A stretch of DNA of 64,000 nucleotides from Alitta virens (GCA_932294295.1 OW028581.1:11948162-12012161), one strand, 5' to 3'; shown: positions 36,543 through 48,334, counted from the first letter of the stretch. Made by a program: numbers and translations. Notes: generated by a model from the letters alone, not told the origin.

Positions 36543-37822
36543 TTTTTCATAATCTATATACTTTAGGTGTCAACCGAAACGTTACCACACAGAACTATGG
36601 TCACGATTATGACAGGTATTGGTTTGTGAAAGCCATTAGATATCGAGTCAACAAAAAACTCAGTTACTGGTTCTGAAAGCAGAAAGAACAGTGAAAGTAC
36701 CTCACTAGTTTTTCTATAACCTAGCTAATCTTTTTTTTTTTAAGACAATAATGGTATTAAATGCAATACTAGAATTAATATTAACTTACATTTTGTATTG
36801 AACTCTAAAGGGATGCTGTCAGATTATTAGATACATTTATTTTTCCATGGACTATAATATTAAAACCATTTGTAGTCATTGATATGTACCTGTGGCTCCC
36901 TCTATAATCAAATCACTGTGTTGAAGATGTTGATTTAATTCACTCACTCATTTATTTATAAATGCTACATACTTTTGGAGTGAATATAATTTGATGTTTA
37001 GGTAATGTGGTTAACAATATTTAATTATTGAAATTTGTATAAAGGTTTTTTAATGTAATCTGTAGTATTAAAGTATTGGTGTTAAACAAAGTCCACATGC
37101 TTGGCAAAATAGAGGTCTATATCTAGGTCAATTACATGTACTATCTAGGTCAATTATGCCAGTTTACTGAGCCCCTGTTGTTAGGAATTACATAAGAAAG
37201 GGTGACATAGTCAGTAGAAGGGAAATTCCCCTACTCAGTTGTGTTCATATTTAGCATGAGAGACCTAACCTTTTGACAAAACAGCTTATCATATAATTAG
37301 TAGTTATTTAACCTCTTTTTACAGAGAGAAATTTCATCAAAACATACAATGAAATAAATGGTTAAAAACAAATATTATACATAATTTAAAATGAGATAAG
37401 ATGAATGATATTAGATAAGAGGTTAAAAATTCAATACATTTAAAATATGTCATAATTAAGAGTCTGATAGATTATCAAATAGGTAACACCCCATGCATGG
37501 GATAAATGTCTGACATAATGTGTACTCAAAATACCTGAAGGTGTTTCAATGAATACTTTAATAGCAGATAATAAACTTTGAAAATTGAAGTATATACACC
37601 TGTAAATTCTATTACACTTGAAGTAATTCATTATAACATAGAATATTAGTATGTGCTAATTTTCAAGTCGTACCCAAACTAGGCATTTGAGTAGACATTT
37701 GAAAAATACAAATGTTTTACAGTTTTAAAAATGCAAATGTGTTGAGATTTGAACAAAAACATTTAAATGCAAATGCGACAGTTTCAAATGCAAATGCATT
37801 TGCATTTTTTACCCAACCCTGG
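36221..37822. mobile_element. hAT-like non-autonomous element, 1.6 kb
   Basis: The right end read inward is CAGGGTTGGGTAAAAAATGC and the left end is ATGGGTTGGGTACAAATGC. CAGGG-type inverted ends are usual for hAT transposons. The flanks are ACCATAAT (36213-36220) and ACCATACA (37823-37830), six matches of the eight expected for a hAT target duplication. Both subterminal regions are crowded with ATGCAAAT and AAATGCATTT words (36270-36380, 37700-37810), as expected of transposase binding arrays. The interior has a TA/T tract at 36504-36547 and no transposase. Confidence 0.6.
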
Positions 37823-37939
37823 ACCATACATAGGAATTGCAACTATGACATATATAGTAGTGCCCATTGTTCAACTATACCTATCCAGATCTGGTTAAAA
37901 TTAACGACCTGGATCTAATACAAGATGAAGAGAGAGCTT

Positions 37940-39139
37940 CCCTGCAAACACAACAACTTTGAATAAAATGATGTTGCCGCAAATATTTCTAGGTCCACAC
38001 TATCATAATGTTACATTATGCCCAAATAATATTGTCACAACATTAGGTTAATGATAATATGTATGTTGTAATGATGTTGCAATGTTTTTTTAAATATCAA
38101 TAAAAACACTGCTGCAATGTTTTCATTCACATTATGAAAATATTAATTTAAATTTACAAGCACCACCTAGGGATTATATTCACCTGGTAGCCATTTTGAT
38201 ATGGAGAGAGTTTTCAAGTCTCACCAAAAAATCCAGGAACATCTGCAAAATAGGTTGGTATTTATATTATTTTTTGTAGCGTTGTCAGTGATAGGCCATT
38301 GTAGAAAACATATGAAGACTAATTCCCTTCGAAATGTGAATCTTATTCGCCCAGTCAGCCCCTAAAGAATTTGCAACATCATAAATGGATGTCAACACAG
38401 TCACTGTTGTCATGTAAATGTAAATAATATATAGCTTATGCTGAGTTTTAATTTAAATAGTGTTTATTTTTAGTTATAATTTTCAGAGGTGTATATATAT
38501 AGTAATGTAGAAGTGAACAAAATCATGAGCCTGACTGACAACAAGACATGACATTGAGAGATACATCATTGGAATGCTCACCCAATATGGCCATTTATAT
38601 GTTCAGTATAAACAGAAATAATAGCAATTTTGTTGAAGTCCAAAACGTCCAGATACGGATCGAATGTTCATTTAAAAATAAAGATTTTCTCTCCTTATTT
38701 TAGACATGTTGCTGTTATATTTCATGTATTAAACCTGAATCATGATATGGAATATTGTGAAAATAATTTTCTTAATATTTAGAAAATATTGCTTCAAAGT
38801 GTTTAGGTCAATGTCATGAGTATCTTCTGGCCATGTTTCAGGGAAACATGTGCAATAATGTTTCTACTGTGGACGCTTTAATGTAGTGACAATATGATCT
38901 GCAATACTCTCAAAATGTTAGTGCTGTAAAAATATTCTCACAATATTGTATTGCTACTTTAAAAAATTATCTGATTGTTCTAACAATATATTCATAATGT
39001 TTTTGTGAATATTATCAGAAATGTTGCTGCACTTTTCTAGGGTCCACACTTCCATGCTGCGAAAATATAATCTACAATATCGCAACAATATTATACAATG
39101 TTGTGACAAGACCGTCACAATATGCTTGTCTTTGCGGGG
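37940..39139. mobile_element. Palindrome-rich candidate DNA element, 1.2 kb
   Basis: The left end CCCTGCAAACACAACAAC and the complement of the right end, CCCCGCAAAGACAAGC, form inverted ends. The interior repeats CAATATTGT, ATTATGA and ACAATATT words, and a TCTAGGTCCACACTATCATA block near the left recurs as TCTAGGGTCCACACTTCCAT at 39037-39056. No coding region. Confidence 0.45.
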
Positions 39140-39147
39140 TTATTACT

Positions 39148-39828
39148 ATCTACAGGACAGGGTTACAACGTACTACATAAAAAAATATGGAATTTCGGCT
39201 TGTGTGGGAACTAGCCTTTTAATAAACATTTGCCACACGAAATACACCTGCTCTAGGTTTAGACATACCTTTTTTCTATTGAGTCAAGCTCAGATATGGT
39301 TGATTTCTTCCAATTTTAATCGATTTCTGTGCCATTTTCGAATTTACGTTTCGTTGATAAACCATCATAGCCATGGCCGCCTAGTTCCACCAAAACTCAC
39401 AAGAGGGCTGCACAAACTTCAACGCCTCTAGTGGCTAATAAAATTCACATGGAATAACGCTGCCAAGTCCTTACTCCTGTGAATTTGATATTTACAATAC
39501 ATTGAAATAACATATACACGTGATTCCAATTCAATAACAAGCGAATGGAGCAAATAATTTACCGTAAACAAAGTCTGAACTTTAGAGCCGCCACGGTCGC
39601 ATGGCTATGGCGAAACCCTTGGACTAGTGAATGTCAATTTGAAAATGCTAATTAAATTATGTTTTCAGTGGCTTTTTCAGTAAAATCTGAATGCGACACA
39701 ATAGTAAACAGAGCAGTCGTGTACATAATGACGAAATAAAAAATGGTTGCAAAAATGTCAAATTCCAAGAATTCCTATTCAAGTCGACCCTACATCGCAT
39801 CTAATGCAATGTAGGTCGGTTCTGGCTG
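39148..39828. mobile_element. 681-bp insertion flanked by 10-bp direct repeats
   Basis: GGTTATTACT occurs immediately before (39138-39147) and after (39829-39838). The insert is homologous to 16455-16921 and shares the right end TCTGGCT and the CCTACATCGCAT / AATGTAGG hairpin. The 136-codon frame crossing its left edge is not supported as a gene. Superfamily unknown. Confidence 0.55.
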
Positions 39829-39838
39829 GGTTATTACT

Positions 39839-40850
39839 TAGTATATTGACCCAAGTGTAACCCTCCATTAGCACAAAAACGCTCAATAGTGGATTTTCAC
39901 TTGATATTTCCACCAGGTGGCTACAACAGAATGCTGCAATTCTATTGGCTGACAAAGTTCCTGCCCTCGGCTGTGATTGGCCGAAGCAAAGTGCATCCTG
40001 CAGAAGTATTTCTAGTGCATTTTAATGTATATTTGACATCTTATCATTCAATCGAATTCTGGATCTTCAATGTCTGAAAAGCAAAATGAATAATATGAAG
40101 AGAAGAAAGAATGTCTTGCTGAATTCAGGGCTTCTCTGATTATAATTATTATGATATTGTAGTGTTCTTAAGTTATAGCTTCCGGTTGACAGTTATAGCT
40201 AGGTTGCTTCTTATATTGTGGTCTAGGTCAGTCTGGCTTGCAAAAGACTGAAATACAAGATAATGAATTGTACTCCTTTAATGCTTAGCCAATGTAGTAA
40301 TGTGATTTGGAAGAATAAATTTTGGGTTAAAAAATGGTCTTAATAGTGAGGTGGTTTTTAAGGGAGGCCCACTATAATGCCCTGGTATGATACAGTTAAT
40401 TGAAAATTAAGTGACCCATTAATGAAACTGGTCGTAATGCAAAGTTGCAGTGTATTTTACATCTTAATATCAAAACCACATCTTGTTTACTATCTCATCA
40501 TAACGACTGCCAAGCCAGCTAAATACAAGTAACTATGTTAATACCAAATAATCTTACTCAGATTTAATGTAACATGCTCAAATTGTATTAACCTAGCCAG
40601 AAACACTCCTACTTGACGATAGGTACTCTAATGTCACATATTGACTGAAATAATCACAAAAACCTGTCACATTCCATTAAAATGTCCCAAAATAGCAAGC
40701 TGGGAAATGGAGTTTAACTGGAGAATCATGCTGAAGGATTTTCTCAAAAATGAAATAATCTGATGTAACTGAAAACATGGGTAACAACCAGTTTATGTAT
40801 CTTCAAAATGTCACCGCCTATTTGGTCATAAACATTCCATTCAGAGAACC
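39839..40850. other. No gene recognised
   Basis: Unique sequence. Nothing recognised. Confidence 0.5.
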
Positions 40851-40908
40851 ACGTGGTGTGAACTCCAAACAGCCTTATCATATCATCATTACGTCTGCCT
40901 GCAGCTGG
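40851..40908 (+). repeat. SINE 3'-end fragment
   Basis: GGTGTGAACTCCAAACAGCC followed by TTATCATATCATCATTACGT and CTGCCTGCAGCTGG is the family 3' end on +. The rest of the SINE is absent. Confidence 0.65.
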
Positions 40909-41328
40909 TCATATGAGTTGACTAAGCTTCAGACCAGTGGCATTCATACAATGAGATAGAAGTTATTACTCGCTGCTTTTTGCTAGAAAAGATTGAGAAA
41001 CATTATACAATTATACAATGGTTACATGTGAGACATGAAGATACATAACATTTGAGGGTGCACATATCTCGTCTCACAATGTAATCCTCGTGTTATTGTT
41101 TTGTACCACTGAACCCCAATATTTTTATCATCAATTTGTTCTTTTCCATTTTTCATTGATTACGATTCACTACAAAATAGCGCTCCATCTACGAGTCGTC
41201 TAATCAATTAATGCCATAAGCTTTCCAAAAATGTTTGAATTTTAAAAATGGGTTAAAATTGAGGAATTTAGTTAAAAAAAGGTACTAGTTATTGTCTGGT
41301 GAAGTGGTCTTTACAGTTAGTTAAATTT
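40909..41328. other. No gene recognised
   Basis: AT-rich unique sequence. Confidence 0.5.
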
Positions 41329-41506
41329 ACTATCTATCTATCCATCTATCTATCTATCCATCTATCTATGTATCTATCTATCAATCTATGTGTCTACCTA
41401 TCTATCTATCCATCTATCTACGCATCTATCTGTCTATCTATCAATCTATTTATCTATATATCTATCTATTTATCTATTTATATATCTATCCATCTATCTA
41501 TATCTA
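41329..41506. repeat. (CTAT)n microsatellite
   Basis: CTAT units with CCAT and TTAT variants. The Ser-Ile-Tyr-Leu frame across it is an artefact. Confidence 0.95.
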
Positions 41507-41874
41507 GTTTTGTCTTAAATTTAAAATGTTTTATCCTGGTTTAAATTTATCTTTTTAACTCATACCATCCACATAAGGAAAATTATTATATATCATTTAC
41601 ATCAGTAGTACAGTCATGCTTTCAATATCACACGACCACCTCAGCATTATTGAATTCAGCATTTGCAAAACTGAGCTGAAATGTGAACTTCAATTTCGGA
41701 TGGGATTCCATAGTTTCATCCATGTCATTGCCCCAGGCACTTGTCTGGAGTTTGACAAATTAAATCAATGTGGACTTTCGCCACTGAAATGAATGACTAG
41801 GCGACTCGTATTAACAGCTTGCAAGACTCTGTCAGTTCGTGAAGTTGAATTCGAAGACCCATTCACGAAATTTA
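41507..41874. other. No gene recognised
   Basis: Unique sequence. Confidence 0.5.
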
Positions 41875-42370
41875 AGGTTTTCAATGTGACCCTATATGGT
41901 TGAGGAATTACAGCTATATGTGCTCACTCGTAGCTCTTTTAATCACGTACAAATTCTTTCCACGAGCATTTGTGAGTTAGTCGTAGATTACTCGCCGGAC
42001 ATCCGTCAAAGGCTCGTCGAACGTCCGCTGCCAGGCATCCATCAGCCGTCCATCAGCCATCCATCAGGCATCCGTCAGCCATCCGTCAGCCGCCCGTCAG
42101 CCATCCATCAGGCATCCGTCAGCCATCCATCAGGCATCCGTCAGCCATCCATCAGGCATCCGTCAGGCATCCGTCAGCCATCCATCAGGCATCCGTCAGC
42201 CGTCCGTCAGCCATCCATCAGGCATCGCTCATAGATCGGTCATAGATCGGTCATAGATCGGTCATAGATTGCTCGTAGATTGCTTGTAGATCGCTGGTAG
42301 ATCTTTCATAGATCGTACGTAGAACGGCCACGAATGTATGTAGAACATCGTAGAAAGTACGAAGAACTTA
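41875..42370. mobile_element. Harbinger-like MITE, third copy, with tandem arrays
   Basis: The left end AGGTTTTCAATGTGACCCTA after TTA is a weak match to the Harbinger terminus. The following CTATATGTGCTCACTCGTAG, CTCGCCGGACATCCGTC and (right side) TACGTAGAACGGCCACGAAT are strong matches to the subterminal vocabulary of the other Harbinger MITEs. Arrays fill 42035-42263. The right terminus is not visible. Confidence 0.55.
42035..42263. repeat. 10-bp CATCCGTCAG array plus 11-bp ATAGATCGGTC array
   Basis: About 190 bp of CATCCGTCAG/CATCCATCAG units alternating with GC or GG is followed by three ATAGATCGGTC units and decayed ones. The first unit type resembles GCATCCGTGAG of the 14.1-kb MITE. 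Confidence 0.85.
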
Positions 42371-42805
42371 CTTAGAACGCTTTTTATAACAAAAATCCAT
42401 CATTGGAATATGATTGATCAGTTTCAGTGTTGCATGAAATGAAGAGTAAGCACTCTATAGACACAATCTTCATAGAGTTTTTAAAAGAATTGAAAAAATT
42501 TAGATTAAGAAACTTAACGAACTTATACTATTAAGTTACGGGTTTGGTTTCAATTAACTTAAGAAGAAAACCAACAATAATTGATATATAGATATATAAA
42601 TATTATTATTATACAAATTAGATTCTAATGATAAAAACTGTTTAAGTAATAAAATATTAAGGACAAAATCCTCAATTTCCACTTCATTCTAGTTAGGCAA
42701 CTCATTGATATTAATTGAATTTATGAAAATTTTGAATTTACATGCTTCAAATTTTATCAGGATGAATAATTCAGTTCTAAATTTAAGCATATCTTATTTC
42801 ACCCA
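42371..42805. other. No gene recognised
   Basis: AT-rich unique sequence. Confidence 0.5.
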
Positions 42806-42810
42806 AAAGA

Positions 42811-43405
42811 AGAGAGACGAATAGAGACGAATAGAGACGAATAGAGATAAGTAGAGACAAATAGAGACAAATAGAATAGAATAGAATAGAATAGAATAGA
42901 ATAGAATAGAATAGAATAGAATAGAATAGAATAGAAGAGAAGAGAAGAGTGCTAGTCGATTCGGCCCGGCCGAAACGACCCGTTTAGCTGAGTCGATTCG
43001 GCCTACAAAAAAAGTCGGTTCGGCTCCCTATACATTAGAAGAAATGAGTCTAATCGGTTCTGAAGCATCAATAATAGAAAAAAATTCCTGTCATTTAGGA
43101 TTGCACTTAAACATTACCAATGGATATTATTTCATTATACATTAAAACCGATTCCTAACGACCTGCTACCGAATAGAATAGAATAGAATAGAATAGAATA
43201 GAATAGAATAGGTGGAAAATTATGGCATTTCTCTTGCTCATACATTAGAATAGTACAGAATAGAATAGAATCTAGATTAGAATATAATATAATAGAATAG
43301 AACAAAAGAGAATATAAATTTGGTAATAGAACGGAAAATAATCAAATTTGGTAAAACTAGGATAGAATAGAACAGAATATAACAGAATAGAATAGGATAG
43401 ACATA
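42811..43405. repeat. (AATAG)n pentanucleotide arrays, three blocks
   Basis: Blocks lie at 42811-42950 (starting with 10-bp GAGACGAATA units), 43172-43212 and about 43250-43405 (degenerate). The intervening 43 kb segment includes a GC-rich GATTCGGCCCGGCCGAAACG palindrome-like word near 42958-42980 and repeated CGATTCGGC. Confidence 0.9.
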
Positions 43406-44094
43406 CTGTCAACAGCAAACAAATGTTGAGAACCTTTTCTTGGAACCAAGACATTTCATAAATTGACTGTTCCAAGAAATGTCTAGGGATAGCAATAACA
43501 TCATTATAAATTCACACAACTGGAAAAGAATATTGAAAAATTGCAGCGAACTAGCAAAATATATTGAAAATGCCAAGCGTACACTTAAAAGTATTAGTGT
43601 GTGGTTCACTTGACCTAGATTGCCATTGGTTTGAAGAAATCATTTAAAATGGGACTAGTTTGTTAAAGAAGCTATCAATTTGAAACATTGAAAACACTGT
43701 TCAAGACATGTCTAGGCTGCAGATAAAATATACTATGGCAAGTTATAACTTGTTTAATACATTTTAACCTTACAATTTAGACCTACCTTAGGAATCACTA
43801 AAGTGGTCTTAATATGGTTTGCAATTAAGACCACCCACTATTAAGACCATCTCGATATAAAGACCACATTACTAGAAACCTATATTCTTATTAGAATGTA
43901 ACAGAAATTTCAGATATTTTTTGTTGTGATTATATCTATAACCTACAGTCACCTTCTGGTCAACAGATCATATATTAATTCTGCGGCCATGATTAGATAT
44001 CTTGACCACATCTGATCTGTCATCCCAAGTGTCATGTATGATTTGTGACATGTCATGTTTTGATCCATGACCCTGGAAGATTTCTTTGCCCAGC
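43406..44094. other. No gene recognised
   Basis: Unique sequence up to the TTA target-site duplication of the Harbinger element. Confidence 0.5.
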
Positions 44095-44238
44095 TTAAGG
44101 ATGTTGACACTGTCACATATAAAAGCTACATATGACCACGGATGTCTGAAGGAGGAGTATACATGCTCGCTCGTGGTAAAAGTGTCACGAATGGCTGGAG
44201 ACCCGGGTGTTGTACGACTGGTTGAGGAGTATCCGCCA

Positions 44239-44290
44239 AGCGTACATGAAGCGTACACGTAAGCATACGTGAAGCATACGTAGGTCGCTT
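44239..44290. repeat. Short 11-bp periodic tract in Harbinger left arm
   Basis: Four imperfect units (AGCGTACATGA, AGCGTACACGTA, AGCATACGTGA, AGCATACGTAG) lead into GTAGGTCGCT. The same exit word follows the expanded 11-bp array of the 13.9-kb MITE. Confidence 0.7.
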
Positions 44291-44512
44291 GGCAAGTAGT
44301 GCAAGAGTGGACGGAGGATGAGCAGGAGTAAGCACATATGCCGCTACTCACGGGTGTTCTACATATGTTTGAGGAGTATCCATCAAACGTCATTGAGGCA
44401 CTCGTAGAGCACTCGACGAGTAGTCCAAGAGTGAAAGAGGAATAGGCTACAAATAATGAGGAGTGGCAATGGATGGCGAAGCATAGCGTCGGATGGCAAC
44501 TAATGACCACTT

Positions 44513-44570
44513 ATTACCAGGTATGAGCAGGTGTGACCAGGTATGACCAGGTATGACCAGGTATGACCAT
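44513..44570. repeat. 10-bp array AGGTATGACC
   Basis: About five to six units of a 10-bp repeat, followed by CATTCACTCG-like decamers at 44590-44645. Both are within the left arm of the Harbinger element, upstream of the transposase. Confidence 0.85.
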
Positions 44571-44849
44571 GTATGATCGACGGAAATCCGCCATTCACTC
44601 GCTATTCACTTGCTATTCACCTGCCATTCACTCACCAGTCACTCTTAAACAACTCGGCAAATGGCCTTTGTTGCGGTTCGCGCCTCCCATATATACAGCG
44701 CCGGCAGTCTCTCCAGGCACACTTCGCCATTGGCACTCGACCAGACCACTGGTGGGCCACGCCACTATGAACCATAATGAAGATGAATAAATGCGGCTCT
44801 CCTTGACTAAAATTGCTATGAATTTAGGCGTCCTAGCTGAGCTGTTGCT

Positions 44850-46050
44850 GCCTCAAGAAACCAACAGAAAAAGAAATAAAAGAGAAGATTTTGGACGAGG
44901 CCCAGGCTCCTCAGAAGACCCTATTTTGGCCAATATGAGAAGTTAATGAAGGAACTGAAGAATGAAGATGTTGCATCCTTCAGAAACTTCCTCAGAATGG
45001 AACCTACCCTCTTCAGGGATCTGCTAGAGAGAGTTGGTCCAGGCATCGAGAAGACAGACACTTTCTTCAGGAAGGCATTGGATCCAGGACTGAAGCTTGC
45101 AGTAACTCTTCATTACCTGGCCACTGGGAGCCGCTATAGGTCCCTCCAGTATGGCTTCCGAGTTGCCTTCAACAGCATCTGCAACTTTATACCTGAAGTT
45201 TTTGAGGCCATCATAGAAGCTTACAGTGTGGAACTGCTCTCTTGCCCCATGAATCCAGAAAGAAGTCACTGACCTCTTTGCCTCCAGGTGGTACATGCCT
45301 CATTGCTGTGGAGCATTGGATGGGAAGTACATTGCCATTGGTTGTCCTCCCAGGTCTGGCTTCGTCTAATACAATTGATGGGATTTTTCTCCATCGTCTT
45401 GATGGCTCTGGTTGATGGCAACTACCAGTTCCTCTACGTCAATGTCGGTGCCAATGGAGCTGGCTCAGATGGAGGTGTATTTGGCAGGACTGATCTCAGG
45501 GAAGCCTTGGAAGATGGGACCAGCGGATTACCTCATCCTGAACCTCTTCCCAATGATGACATGGACATGCCTTACTTCATTGTGGATGATGAGGCCTTCC
45601 CTCTTCGAACCTAGTTGATGAAGCCCATTCCACAGAGGAATCTGACAGCAGGTGAATGCATCTTCAACTACCGCCTCTCCAGAGCCAGAAGAGTTGTGGA
45701 GAATGCCTGTGGTCTCCTTGCTTCATGCTTCAGATGTCTGCTGACCATTATGCCACAGTCACCCAAAAGGGTCACCACCATTGTCCTGGCCTGCTGCTGT
45801 CTTCACAATCTCCTGAGGAAGGGGTACCCTGCTGCAGCTGCTGATGCTCTAGTCTTGGATCAAGACTACCCTGACAGCCATGAAGTTGTTCCAGACACCT
45901 GGAGGGAGAATGCAAATCTGCCTGACATTGGGGAAGTAGTCCAGGTGCAACTTTGGTTCCAAGGAAGCAAAGAAGCAGAGGCTCTACCTGGTCGAATACT
46001 TCAATCTCCAGCTGGAAGTACTCCTTTGCAGGAAGAGAGGATTTAGGGAT
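44850..46050 (+). pseudogene. PIF/Harbinger DDE transposase, decayed
   Basis: Intact homologues (HARBI1-like) are nucleases of about 350-400 residues that cut and join the transposon ends with the MADF partner. Segments in order: RFWTRPRLLRRPYFGQYEKL (from about 44884), the helical FRNFLRM...LLERVGP region (45.0 kb), then the catalytic part. The first Asp is in ALDGKYIAI (45319-45321), the second in VDDEAFPL (about 45585-45590), and the Glu in RARRVVENACG (about 45700). C-terminal LHNLLRK closes the domain. Breaks: an in-frame TAA near 44877, a frameshift near 45260, two stops and a frameshift in 45358-45390, and TAG for the usual Trp at 45612-45614. The frame then runs open to 46046. No active enzyme can be made. 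It converges on the MADF gene about 290 bp downstream. Confidence 0.92.
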
Positions 46051-46336
46051 TCTGCTTTACCTGCATCCCAGTCGACCAAGTTCTTCATGGATCAGCGGCT
46101 TTTTAACTTCATCGGCATCGCCGCGACCAAGTCCTCTGGCGCCTATCAAGACATGGACCCCCTTCCTGGAAATATTCCCTGGTTGAGCATCGTTTGCCAG
46201 TTTTTCTGTGACATGGTTCATATTCAAGCTTCAGGGTCTCCTGGCTGCGCATCATTCGGATCTTCCATGCATATCCCTCAGTGGATTTACCCTTCCTGGA
46301 CATGTCCTCCAGTGGACCATCAAGTCCTAAACATCA

Positions 46337-47420
46337 TCATCTTCTGGACAAATGTTTGGTCCATTCTACATCTTCAGCCTTTTTCAAGGCCACCAAATCC
46401 TCCCATGGTGCCATGGTATTCCACAAAGAAGATGAAGCAGAGTAGGGAGCGATGGATGTAAACTGACTCTGCTGACCACTGAACTGTTGCGATGTCGGCG
46501 CAGGCTGGAGCGGCTGGAAGACCTGATGCTGTTGGGCAGGAAACTGGGGCTGCAGGTAAGATGTGGTATCCACTGCAGCTGTCCTCCTCATCCTCACCTT
46601 CCTCTTTGCAGTCAGGAGTGCTGCGAAGGCCTCACCCTGAAACTCATACCAGAGATCTTCTGGAAGCAAGGGGATGTCCTGGTAAACCATCTCACAGAAG
46701 GCCTTCCGTGCGAGGGCAGAAGGATCTTGCACAACTTCCTTCTGGGACATCTGATCCGTCATGTTTGTTGCAAAGCGGGACACAGTCTGCAGAATGTTGA
46801 CGACGTCTTGTGAACCAGAAGGACCAAGTGCAGCTACAGGTGCAGAAGTAGCAGGAACTTTCCTCCTCTTGAACAGACCTCCCTTGGAGGACGGTACAGC
46901 CCTCGAAGTGCTGTCCGGGACGATGGAGACATCTTCCTGCTCTGTCTCACTCTGGACAGGAGTAGAGCTGAGCTGGAACTCATCCTCTTGCGATTGGCCC
47001 TGCAGGCAATCCTTCAGAGTGACCTTGCCTTGTCTGCTGGGCACATGGCGAATGTGCTCCAGTAGCAAGGAGAACTTGTCAACCACCCATCTCTCCCTGG
47101 CAGTCAACTTCTTGGCTGAAGTCACAGAAGGTCCAGACTTGGCTGGCTTCCCAAATTGAGTCCTCATTGTTGAAAACCAGGTCTTCAAGACAGCACCAGT
47201 CCAAGGGGGGTTCAAAGTGGCAGCCTTCTCTTGCCACAAACAGTTCTTTGCGGCTGTGGTCATAGAACACCTCATGACTTCGATACCACTCCACAAGGTC
47301 ATCCTCAACATCGTCAGGAAACAGCACTTTGTCCTTCAGCCTGTTCATGCACAAGAGTGTTTGAAGAACATCCGTGACACACTCACATGTTGTACGTGGG
47401 TTACCCTGCACTTGAACCAT
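46337..47420 (-). pseudogene. Harbinger MADF (Myb/SANT-like) DNA-binding protein, frameshifted
   Basis: The second gene of the element, on the opposite strand. In this superfamily the MADF/Myb-like protein binds the transposon ends and takes the transposase into the nucleus. From an ATG at 47418-47420 one frame gives the first half of the MADF domain (DDLVEWYRSHEVFYDHSRKE). Near 47225 the homology passes to the frame of 46337-47311, which gives the second half (STMRTQFGK, KSGPSVTSAKKLTARERWVV, FSLLLEHI). A low-complexity Ser/Gln-rich region follows, with a basic FKRRK stretch and an acidic-hydrophobic segment (about 46640-46720) like the protein-interaction tail of such proteins. Apart from the frameshift the 324-codon frame is open, so decay is lighter than in the transposase. 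Confidence 0.85.
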
Positions 47421-47853
47421 ATGTAGACTGCTCGCCGTTCACTCTTCACTCTATCCGTCGTTCATACGTGAAACATCCTTGACACTGCCCCACCACATAT
47501 GACCAGGGGGGAGCAAGTGTGGATGGCGAGTAACTATGGATGTATGTAGCATGTACGTAGCACGTACGTAGAACATATGTAGAACGCTCACCGAGTGACT
47601 CCCGAGCGAGGTACATAACTAATGTGAACAATTCACTCGAAGAACGTCCACCAAAGTTTTAACATGTTTAAAAATTTTTAACCTTTCCCCGTATGGTCAC
47701 AGATGTTTGACTGCTACCAGGAGCATTCTACGTATGAGCCCAAGTATCCATAGACTGATTGGTAAGTGAATCAAGTATGGCAACCACGACTAAACAAAAT
47801 TTTCATACGTTGTCATACGTAGGTCGCATAGTGACAGTGTTAACACCCCTTTA

Positions 47854-48325
47854 GTCTGGTGCAGCTAACACTTACAAAGCAGGTTTTGTCACTGTGTTCT
47901 TGCATACAGTAGAGTATATCGCTGACAGATTTATTCTGGTATTAGTGATATCTAATCATATTTTATTGTGTTCTCTTTTTTTTTTTTTTTTAATATTTTG
48001 TTTTTGCTATGTCTATGTCAATGTCTAAAGCTCAGTCTGCTTATATGACCAGCTCCACAAAATCGTATTTAGTAATATCCTATTAATATACCAACAAAAA
48101 AAAAGCAATTACCCCATGCACTCATGCAGTGTTAAATTGAATGGTCATCTTTGACCATTGGTCATGGACCCATCTCTTGACCAGCCCAGGTCAGGTTGGG
48201 CATTTCCTTGGCTGGACATTAGGAGTGGTCAAGCATTAGAAAGTAGTGCTCAAGTAGAATGTTGTCTTTGTGATAAAAGTGGGTCAAGGACTTCTGTGTA
48301 AATCTTTATTCATTGTTCTCTTTTG
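47854..48325. other. No gene recognised
   Basis: Unique sequence with a poly(T) tract near 47977-47991. Confidence 0.5.
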
Positions 48326-48334
48326 ATGTGTTTG

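Larger units (their letters stand above)
44098..47850. mobile_element. PIF/Harbinger DNA transposon, near-complete, 3,753 bp
   Basis: The left terminus AGGATGTTGACACTGTCAC and the inverted right terminus AGGGGTGTTAACACTGTCAC match except at two or three positions. Both are flanked by TTA (44095-44097 and 47851-47853), the 3-bp target duplication favoured by PIF/Harbinger. Inside are the two genes expected of the superfamily: a DDE transposase on + (44850-46050) and a MADF/Myb-like DNA-binding protein on - (46337-47420), convergent. Both arms are rich in ACGTACGTAG- and CACGG-type words, plausible binding sites. Both genes are broken, so this copy is dead. It looks like the parent type of the MITEs at 13.9, 24.7 and 41.9 kb. 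Confidence 0.9.

Noticed and set aside
39021..39431. 136-codon open frame as a host gene
   Set aside because: It crosses the boundary between two candidate elements, has no recognisable domain, and its composition is that of random AT-rich DNA.
46087..47159. Plus-strand frames of 100-130 codons opposite the MADF gene
   Set aside because: Antisense shadows. The MADF motifs are on the minus strand.
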